16,517 nucleotides of DNA from Deltaproteobacteria bacterium UBA2957 (GTDB lineage Bacteria > Myxococcota_A > UBA796): assembly GCA_002348535.1 (NCBI GenBank), contig DEBL01000370.1, positions 1 through 16,517 of the forward strand. The letters run 5' to 3'. The position numbers and the translations under genes are program-made. This document shows positions 8,801 to 14,277 of this stretch, piece after piece (position 1 is the stretch's first letter; each line of letters begins with the position of its first letter). The notes below the pieces were generated by a model, which worked only from the letters and a program-made list of their open reading frames with translations, was not told the DNA's origin and did no database searches.

Positions 8801-9016
8801 ACAAACGGCGATGGTGACCTTGACGAGGGCGACGGTGACTACATTGAGCGCGACGACGAGTACCTTTCCAGTGTGACTGTCACCGAGCAAGGCTCATTGG
8901 TGTTCGGTACGTCGAATCCCACCACCGATGGGTCTGATGGTGCCGTTATCACCCGTGACATCGCGGATGACCCATTCATGGGCACCGCCGCAATGGCATG
9001 GCTTGAGGTCTTTTAA
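5846..9016 (+). CDS. pilY1: PilY1-type pilus tip adhesin (vWA-like domain plus calcium-binding propeller)
   Basis: This 1056-residue exported protein has a Sec signal peptide (cleavage likely after Ala27; Met10 is another possible start). A von Willebrand A-like domain starts at NILFVVDLSSHM (46-57). Its metal site reads DLSSH, not the usual DxSxS, so metal binding may be altered. An acidic run of seven Asp (162-168) lies inside this domain. The C-terminal half is the PilY1 propeller: DMVYVPANDGLLHAFYLKD (546-564), EAWAWMPGYLLERE (584-597), GKGGPVTLALDITNP (660-674), MGYTVGRPVITNVY (692-705) and WVAMWGSG (716-723). DTDSDGDAD (799-807) matches the EF-hand-like calcium loop of this family. Family members prime pilus assembly, mediate adhesion and regulate retraction. 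Twelve cysteines are visible. The start overlaps pilX as ATGA and follows AAGG. Confidence 0.94.
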   Translation: MNTSTLHSGMRSFLVTSLALWSSAALATSSSSGEEWLSITEAVEPNILFVVDLSSHMAEPCAYGGDGDVDDSEDSCIDDVVTAIDKLTQHYDWARYGVVGTTRSESDDGFTKIVPLGASHSELSAALEDLDDYVEDWDTDTRNVAEVLSSLINDYFENTTEDDDDDDDGDGYAADWNRAPIQYHCQQNHVIVLTGSIPWDDDGVDSSHVDDISPDYKCDTEGISTSDKDCMYDNVVHHMWDNDFRSDLSGTNNVLVHTVSLGVGGASLSEAMYGNSSDVTDGDALYSSTSDGDNLISVLMFMLRNIRSGYFSRSTPVITADGAHLIYSYYQIGGTMTGAGGGYINPQAEGHVRAYEIEDDPTSSEYGEVQYDGDTDIGGALWDAGELLVSRLVTSAESNPKNFDGFGRREIFTFFEPMADAISESDDDKRQSLDRSFVTTVSGSDTYLDKILDADGDENSAYNLDGSTSETVTDQVNGNDLQELVDFIRGYAHAEYRYLGIEKGYWKLYDSPHAVPLVVQNRNNLYSMDLTYRTYLNALEAAEFPDMVYVPANDGLLHAFYLKDVGAPADGLTSEHYDEEAGREAWAWMPGYLLEREHANDWAGRAIDMMLYGRTFLFDGSPVYEDVWVDADGDNQKDCETVTSTSHDCEWHRVLVVQQGKGGPVTLALDITNPLDPKFLWEQTDEEDPTAMGYTVGRPVITNVYDNSGEEAKDRWVAMWGSGRAVPYGRKEAYYKSSEANLYMWHVGDTYFKNSATYIYSARGDNGHPESSTERSDLQYDSDDNYEYGYISAALAVVDTDSDGDADTVYFPVTASYKPTSEGGSGPSDVQDPGSTWMYKACIDTDDPDDLTWVEFFDPIDDGGLSIRPEVYYAATTSWHSDGQLGVYWGTGTPYDRDYSSSPGYLFAVKDSSPKSCTSFDVNPITDCGDNGVYELDSGEGLTGDPLVYAGVVYFTTWVPKEDRCEGGTGRLYGLDFEDCTEGLDTNGDGDLDEGDGDYIERDDEYLSSVTVTEQGSLVFGTSNPTTDGSDGAVITRDIADDPFMGTAAMAWLEVF
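6329..6349 (+). repeat. GAC/GAT trinucleotide run encoding seven Asp
   Basis: Seven consecutive Asp codons (six GAC and one GAT) encode residues 162-168 of PilY1, immediately followed by GDGYAAD. This is an acidic low-complexity insertion in the vWA-like region and a possible calcium-binding patch. A trinucleotide run can change length without breaking the frame. Confidence 0.75.
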
Positions 9017-9044
9017 TCGCCATCTCTGGTAGGCTGACGGCGAT
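9016..9044 (+). promoter_or_regulatory. Candidate start-codon hairpin before the thioredoxin-domain gene
   Basis: ATCGCCATC (9016-9024) can pair with GACGGCGAT (9036-9044), a 9-bp stem with one A-C mismatch and an 11-nt loop. It spans the only real gap in the operon, from the last base of the pilY1 stop to the first two bases of the next ATG. The loop carries the weak Shine-Dalgarno-like GGTAGG (9028-9033). No U-run follows, so a terminator is less likely than control of translation. No energy calculation was made. Confidence 0.4.
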
Positions 9045-11154
9045 GATTCGCCAATCCATCCTCCTCACCATGGTGGCCATTGCGCCCCCATTGCTGAACG
9101 CCAGTGACGCCTACGGGGCGTCACCCTCAGACGGGTACGTGGGCATTCGGTATCTGGAGCAGACAGAAGGGCTGGTGGTGACGGAAGTGGTTCCGGGCAT
9201 GCCAGCGGATGCCGCAGGGATGGTGCCGGGGGACCTAATCGTCTCCATAGATGGGGAAGACATTGGACCCGATGCACCCACTCCATCGCTCGTGGGCCCC
9301 ACGGGTGAGGCATTGCGTATGGGTGTGGTTTCGCCGCTTGGACAGGCAGTGCGAACGATCGAGGTTGTCCGCATGCCGAAGGCGAAAGGTCCGCCCCCCA
9401 CCAAGACGGTGCGGCGGAATTATACTCGCTTTTCGGGCTCGCTTCGTCGAGGCCCCGCTCGTCACGCGCGTGCCGCGGCTGAGGCTTTGATTCGGGCAGA
9501 CTACGACGGGCTTTCGGTCGATCAAGCATTTGCACCGCTGCGTCGTGCGGCTCGTGAGCATCCCAGAAAGGCGCGTGTGACGTTGAGTGCCATCGCCAAC
9601 GCGGCTCGGGACCGACCCGAACTCAATCGCGTCGTGGGGATGGCCTATCAGTGGCTTGGTGATTCGGAGAAATCCCTCGCGTACCTGAAGGCTTCTCGCA
9701 GTGGTGTCGAAGATTCGCTGGCCGAGCGCTTGGGGGCATCGGCGTGGGCTGATCGCGACTTAGCCTCTGTGATGTGGGACGCCGGTCAACGGGGTGACAG
9801 CATCGCACTCACCCGACGGGTCGCTCCGTTGTTAAAAACAGAAGCACTCTGGAAAAAGGTTGGCATGGCGACGCCCACCCCGACGAGCCCTTGGGAAGTT
9901 GCAGTTGAGCCACTGGACGACATTGCGCTGGCCACGCGTTCCGGCAGTCCTTGGCGTTTGTCGGCCCAGCGTGGGAGGCCAGTGGCAATGGTGTTTTGGG
10001 CCAGCTGGTGTGGGCCCTGCAAGAAGGAATTGCCCGCCTTGGCCCACTTGGTCCGAAGTCGACCCGATTGGCCGGTTGAGTTCATTGCTGTGTCCGTCGA
10101 CAAGGATGTACATTTTGACAAGGCAGAGCAGCTCGCAGATGGCTGGGATTTGCCGTTTCCCGTGGCGTTCGACCGTGACCTCGGCTCGCGCATGAATGTT
10201 GAAGGCCTTCCCGCGATTCGGTTGATTGATGGTTCTGGTGTGCTCCGGTCAGCATCGGCGGGGTACTCCGAGAAGAGTGTGATGAAGCTGGCGGCTGCGT
10301 TGGACCGTCTTGTCGAGGGCGAGACCGACGAAGCCGGTCAATCCGCACGTCGTCAGATGGGGGCCAGTTGGAGTCTCGGTGAGGTCGGGCTTCGATTTGC
10401 ACAGCCAGCGGATGCACTGCGCCAAATCGCGGTACTGAATGGTCGTGTGACGGCGATCTTTTCAGGCCACGGTGCCATTGAACTCCCCGTAGAAGGCGGA
10501 GGGGTTCGGAGTCAGATCGTGGTCGATGAGGCTCTTCTCTCTTCCGGTGACCGTCACATTGCGTGGTTGGATGGACCCATCTCAGCGGGATTGTGGTGGC
10601 TTCGTGCGCGTGCCAGTGATGGTACAACGCGTTGGTTCCGTACGATGTCGAGCCCGATCGCTTCGGTGGTGACCAGCAAAGACCAGCTTTGGGTGGCTAC
10701 CGACTCCGGGTTGACCGTATTTGATCCGCTGGGGAATATCGTGGTTCAGCTTGATGCTCCTGCAGTGAGCTTGGCGGCGGCCGCGGATGGCGGAGTCTGG
10801 GCGGTCGATGGCGAGCGTCGGGTCCGGTATGCGCCCGACGGACGGGTTGTCTTGTCTGACGAAGCGATTGGCAGTGCCCTCATTGCCGCGGACGGCAGTT
10901 GGGTTGGACGAGGATTCAAGCAGATCGTTCTAGCACGGGTCGGCCCAAGTGGGTCCCCCCGTGTGATCGCGCTGCGCCGTGACGGAACAATTGTCGGCCT
11001 CGACGGAACGGGTCAGCCGGCCCTGCGTGTCGATGTCGACAATGACCGCGGTCATTTTATCGCGGTCGGTGACCTCGACGATGACCAACACGATGAGTTG
11101 GTGCTAAGCAGCTACGGAGTGGGACTGGCCACAATAGAGTTGGAGATACCGTGA
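9043..11154 (+). CDS. Exported PDZ-thioredoxin (TlpA-like)-propeller protein
   Basis: The 703-residue protein has an N-terminal signal peptide (about 1-25). A PDZ domain follows at about 31-112, shown by GLVVTEVVPGMPADAAGMVP (43-62) and GDLIVSIDGEDI (63-74). Residues 135-275 are helical and may be TPR-like. The thioredoxin domain spans about 290-425, with VAMVFWASWCGPCKKELP (314-331), active site WCGPC (322-326), and the cis-proline in VEGLPAIRLID (Pro390), as in TlpA/ResA. Residues 460-703 look like beta-propeller strands and end in a calcium-loop-like GDLDDDQHDELVL (676-688) as in FG-GAP repeats. The only cysteines are Cys323 and Cys326. Its place right after pilY1 suggests periplasmic thiol exchange during tip-complex folding, but no partner is shown. 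It could instead be a general reductase carried by the operon. Confidence 0.85.
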   Translation: MIRQSILLTMVAIAPPLLNASDAYGASPSDGYVGIRYLEQTEGLVVTEVVPGMPADAAGMVPGDLIVSIDGEDIGPDAPTPSLVGPTGEALRMGVVSPLGQAVRTIEVVRMPKAKGPPPTKTVRRNYTRFSGSLRRGPARHARAAAEALIRADYDGLSVDQAFAPLRRAAREHPRKARVTLSAIANAARDRPELNRVVGMAYQWLGDSEKSLAYLKASRSGVEDSLAERLGASAWADRDLASVMWDAGQRGDSIALTRRVAPLLKTEALWKKVGMATPTPTSPWEVAVEPLDDIALATRSGSPWRLSAQRGRPVAMVFWASWCGPCKKELPALAHLVRSRPDWPVEFIAVSVDKDVHFDKAEQLADGWDLPFPVAFDRDLGSRMNVEGLPAIRLIDGSGVLRSASAGYSEKSVMKLAAALDRLVEGETDEAGQSARRQMGASWSLGEVGLRFAQPADALRQIAVLNGRVTAIFSGHGAIELPVEGGGVRSQIVVDEALLSSGDRHIAWLDGPISAGLWWLRARASDGTTRWFRTMSSPIASVVTSKDQLWVATDSGLTVFDPLGNIVVQLDAPAVSLAAAADGGVWAVDGERRVRYAPDGRVVLSDEAIGSALIAADGSWVGRGFKQIVLARVGPSGSPRVIALRRDGTIVGLDGTGQPALRVDVDNDRGHFIAVGDLDDDQHDELVLSSYGVGLATIELEIP
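11142..11145 (+). promoter_or_regulatory. Shine-Dalgarno GGAG favouring the ATG start at 11154
   Basis: GGAG lies 8 nt before ATG 11154 and 5 nt before GTG 11151. The better spacing and codon favour ATG 11154, which overlaps the upstream TGA by one base. Confidence 0.55.
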
Positions 11155-12359
11155 TGGACACACAACAGATGACGGAAGCATTCAAGTCCAAGAGCATCTC
11201 GGAACGGGCTGCAGCCTGCCGCGAACTTTCGATGCTGGGCACCGTCGAACACATTGAGGGACTCGCCGATCGCGCGGCGACCGACAAGAGTCAAGGCGTT
11301 CGATTGAGTGCAGCAGCAGCGGTTGCGGACATCCTTTCACGGTGTCGAGTCGGCGCTGCGCGGGACAGGCTCAACGACGATCAGCGCGATGTTTATCTTG
11401 CTGCGTTCGCAAAGATCAATCCGACGTTCAACGGTGGGGTCTTTCCCATGATCGCCACGCTCGATCGACCGAAGAGTCTAACGATGATTCTTGGTGGCCT
11501 ACGCGACCCGCGCGCCGATGTCCGCTTAGCGGCTGCGGTAGGCCTGATGCGGCTGTGCACCAGCATTGCGGTTGTCGGCGATGACCGCATCGAGGAATCC
11601 GTTGTTGGCGTGTTGACGGATGCACGGCACAGCCCAGATGCCGTCGCGCAGATTTGTCGTGTGTGTGCTGCGGCGGGATACCGCTCTGCATCGGATCCGA
11701 TCCGCAGGATTGAACTTACGGGTACGCATCAAGAGATGGTGCTGGAGTCGCTCGGTATCTTGGATGGTGCCGAGCATGATTTGCGTGGAGTTTGGTTCAG
11801 CGACGGTCGAGACGCGGGGGAGTCGAATCCAACCTCTCCACTGGGGAGGGCCATGATGGTGTTTGATTCGAGCGGAGCCTTGTTCTACGACGGTCAGAGG
11901 TGGAAGGTTGCAGCATCGTTTTCGCCGCTTCGCAGAATGTTCTTGCGACGCTCCGGTGAGGCCGAGGCGCGCCCTGCATTTCAGGCCTTTGATCGTACGT
12001 TCTATGCGGGAATGTCGGTGCATCCCATACACACGGACTGGGAAACAGTAGGCAAGCAAACCAAGGCGTCCGCTCGTGCGTTGCGAGCCCTTCAATCCAT
12101 GGTGGGTGATGCTGCTGCCGACCAGCACGCGCTTGCCCATCTCGCGATGGATGGCGGAGATGCAGCCCTCGCTCAATCGGCACTGGAAGCTGCCATACAC
12201 GCAAAGAAAACGCCTGTGCGATGCTGGTTGGACTTGGGTGATCTGTTGTGGTCAAGCAATCGCATGAAGCGCGCACGGGCGCACTATGCGACCTATGCGA
12301 AGAAGGGGAAGCGAAAGGAAGACCCGGTCGGCATGGACCGCGCCAAGTCACGCATGTAG
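11154..12359 (+). CDS. HEAT/TPR-repeat protein of unknown function, last gene of the pilus operon
   Basis: The protein has about 401 residues and no signal peptide or membrane segment, so it is probably cytoplasmic. (Residue numbers here count from the GTG at 11151.) The first half has HEAT-like helical pairs: DKSQGVRLSAAAAVADIL (45-62) and RDPRADVRLAAAVGLMRLC (118-136) show the Asp-Val-Arg and alanine pattern. A central part, RAMMVFDSSGALFYDGQRWK (233-252), looks like beta strands and matches nothing I recognise. The C-terminus (about 305-385) has TPR-like helices, including HALAHLAMDGGDAALAQSAL and RCWLDLGDLLWSSNRMKRA, and ends in a lysine-rich tail. Such repeats usually make protein-binding scaffolds, so it may link to a cytoplasmic pilus or signalling component. 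The stop lies 4 bp from a convergent gene. Confidence 0.75.
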   Translation: MDTQQMTEAFKSKSISERAAACRELSMLGTVEHIEGLADRAATDKSQGVRLSAAAAVADILSRCRVGAARDRLNDDQRDVYLAAFAKINPTFNGGVFPMIATLDRPKSLTMILGGLRDPRADVRLAAAVGLMRLCTSIAVVGDDRIEESVVGVLTDARHSPDAVAQICRVCAAAGYRSASDPIRRIELTGTHQEMVLESLGILDGAEHDLRGVWFSDGRDAGESNPTSPLGRAMMVFDSSGALFYDGQRWKVAASFSPLRRMFLRRSGEAEARPAFQAFDRTFYAGMSVHPIHTDWETVGKQTKASARALRALQSMVGDAAADQHALAHLAMDGGDAALAQSALEAAIHAKKTPVRCWLDLGDLLWSSNRMKRARAHYATYAKKGKRKEDPVGMDRAKSRM

Positions 12360-12363
12360 CGAC

Positions 12364-14277
12364 TCAGTTCCAGATGGCTTCCACGTCCCATCGCTTCACC
12401 CGTACGCGGAGCACGAGGTCTGAGTTCATGACGGGGAGCATAATCATCGCCCGCTGGTTCCGTTTGTCCCAACCACCGTCCGTACGGCCCGTTCGGTATT
12501 CGAACAACACGGGTGCAGCAGGGAGTTCGAGAGCCTCGGCCTGAACGGACCCGGTCCGCTGGACACGGTCGATGCGCAAGATGCCTTCGTCGGTGTAAAA
12601 GGTGAAGTTGTCTCCGTCACTGCTCGCCGTCGTCCCGGCGTTGACGGTGAAGCTGATGGCTCCGTTGTCCGAAACATAGCGCTGGTCATCGTATGCACGC
12701 TGCACTTGCATCCCGCTGATCGAGCCTTCTACTTCCCAGTTTCCAGCCAGTTCGTCGAAGGTGACGGTCCACATTTCTGTGCGAAGCACACCGCCGCACC
12801 GGCTGGCTTGCACCCGGCGACCTGTTGCGTCATCCACCAGCATTGACGGCGATGAGGGCCGTCCAACATCGGTGAATTGCACCGACTCAAAGCCTTGGGT
12901 GATCGGAACATGAGGCCCTTGGTAATCGGTTGCAGCGCACCCGGTTTCCCCGTTGAGGAGCAGGAGCGAACCACCGTAGGTGCTCACCGCGACGACCTTA
13001 CCCTCCACCCGGCGGTCCAAATCGTTCCGTTCGGGGAGGTAGACGCGTTCGGTGCTTGCATCGAGCCCCACGACTGGCGATCCGAGGTCGATGCCGCCTG
13101 TCACGGCATCGAGGGGATTGACGTCAATCCAGTCGTCCGCCTGAAGATCATACACATCCACTCGACTCTCACCCGCAACCGCCACAAACAAGTGTTCGTA
13201 GTCTCGGTTGATGGATGGGTCATCGAACAGGTCGCCCGTATCGGCGTCCTCCAGCACGGCTTCTGCGTTCGAGAGGGAGTCGGAAACCCACGCAATGTCC
13301 GCCAAAGGGCCTGCGGCTGCCACAGCCAGATACTCGCTGTTGCTTGGCTCGTCGATGTTGAGCAGCACCTCAAAAAACTGAGGGTTTCGGGCATCCGCAA
13401 CGTACAACTCGGCGGCGCTCTCCCCGAATGCGAAGCGCCAAGCCTGAGCGCCTTCGGGCAACTCAAAGCGTCCGATTTCAACGTTTTCATCGAGGTCCCA
13501 CAAGGCGATTGAGTTCTGTTCCGTGGCGGGTTCGTACACCGAAAGGGCCATCATCGGTTGGCCGGGGACTCGCGCCAACGCGAGAATGGTTCCACCCAGG
13601 TCGTGTTCGGTGATGCCTGTGTCGGTTTCGATCGTGATGCGATCGCCGCGGGATGCATTTCCGGTCAATGTGAAGGCAATCTCGTGGTGCTCGCTCTTGA
13701 ATCGAGTCCCAAACCGGGCGCGGTTGGGTTGCAGGCCCGATGCAGAACCTTCCACGGACCAATCCGTCCCGTCGTATTCAAGCGTCCACGTCTCGGTTGT
13801 GGTCCACCCGTTTGTCAGTACGATGTTCTGCATGGTGGCCGTGTTTCCGCTTCCATCGCGGTCATCGAAGGTCGGGTCCGAGTGACTGGCCTCTGCGATG
13901 ATGGGATTGGGCTCCATGCCGAGCACGTATGGCGCCTCGATCAAAACACCGTTCGCGGTGTCGGAGGCGTAAATCGTTACTTGCTGTTCGGTTGGCGACC
14001 ACGCGAGGAGGTCAGAGAGTCGGCGTTCGCTGCCTGTTGCAATCCACCGCGGTCTGATGAAGGGGGCGGCGACTTGGTCAGAGAACAGGGTTGCATGCTT
14101 GAGGTCGAGCGGAACGATTCTCCCGTTTCGAGCGTTCGCCACAAACCCGATGGGTTCGTCGAAGGGGCCCATCTCTTGGCTGTCCAACACAGTTGCGGCG
14201 GAGGGCCCGTCGAAGGACGGTGTCCGCTCGAAGGTGTCGTCGCACGCACTGAGAAGAACAAGGAGGCTAATGATCAT
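12364..14277 (-). CDS. Surface lipoprotein with propeller-like repeats and a duplicated module
   Basis: The 637-residue product starts with a very short hydrophobic signal and lipobox LSAC, lipidated at Cys12. It has no basic residue before the hydrophobic stretch. No in-frame start codon lies between the ATG and an upstream in-frame stop, so this start is secure. The rest is beta-rich, with propeller-like repeats such as NSIALWDLDENVEIGRFELP and HLFVAVAGESRVDVYDLQ. A module of about 88 residues occurs twice (139-226 and 482-570). Besides Cys12 there are two cysteines, 447 and 494. The start overlaps the upstream propeller gene as ATGA, so the two are probably made together. No enzyme motif was recognised; a surface-exposed binding protein is most likely. 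Confidence 0.8.
   Translation of the reverse strand: MIISLLVLLSACDDTFERTPSFDGPSAATVLDSQEMGPFDEPIGFVANARNGRIVPLDLKHATLFSDQVAAPFIRPRWIATGSERRLSDLLAWSPTEQQVTIYASDTANGVLIEAPYVLGMEPNPIIAEASHSDPTFDDRDGSGNTATMQNIVLTNGWTTTETWTLEYDGTDWSVEGSASGLQPNRARFGTRFKSEHHEIAFTLTGNASRGDRITIETDTGITEHDLGGTILALARVPGQPMMALSVYEPATEQNSIALWDLDENVEIGRFELPEGAQAWRFAFGESAAELYVADARNPQFFEVLLNIDEPSNSEYLAVAAAGPLADIAWVSDSLSNAEAVLEDADTGDLFDDPSINRDYEHLFVAVAGESRVDVYDLQADDWIDVNPLDAVTGGIDLGSPVVGLDASTERVYLPERNDLDRRVEGKVVAVSTYGGSLLLLNGETGCAATDYQGPHVPITQGFESVQFTDVGRPSSPSMLVDDATGRRVQASRCGGVLRTEMWTVTFDELAGNWEVEGSISGMQVQRAYDDQRYVSDNGAISFTVNAGTTASSDGDNFTFYTDEGILRIDRVQRTGSVQAEALELPAAPVLFEYRTGRTDGGWDKRNQRAMIMLPVMNSDLVLRVRVKRWDVEAIWN
12568..12834 (-). 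repeat. Module copy B in the lipoprotein (residues 482-570)
   Basis: This is the second copy of the internal duplication. Shared landmarks with copy A, in order, are TE-W-T, a second Trp followed by VEGS-SG, a basic residue plus Ala, a strand with I-FT, GD--T, and a closing TD-GI. Similarity is clear in protein but diverged, so the duplication is old. Confidence 0.7.
13600..13863 (-). repeat. Module copy A in the lipoprotein (residues 139-226)
   Basis: First copy of the module, including TETWTLEYDGTDWSVEGSAS (161-180) and GDRITIETDTGI (211-222). The matching parts of copy B are TEMWTVTFDELAGNWEVEGS (500-519) and GDNFTFYTDEGI (555-566). The two copies flank the propeller-like middle of the protein, which suggests two matching domains at either end of a propeller. 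Confidence 0.7.

Noticed and set aside
5846..9016. PilY1-like gene as a TonB-dependent or S-layer protein
   Set aside because: Position after pilX and the PilY1 propeller motifs with the calcium loop are decisive; no TonB box or S-layer domain is seen.
9016..9044. Rho-independent terminator after pilY1
   Set aside because: The hairpin has no following U-run and overlaps the next start codon, so a translational role fits better.
11526..12200. Minus-strand open frame of 224 codons opposite the HEAT/TPR gene
   Set aside because: Its composition is rich in Arg, His and Pro with no domain, while the plus strand shows HEAT and TPR patterns and operon coupling.
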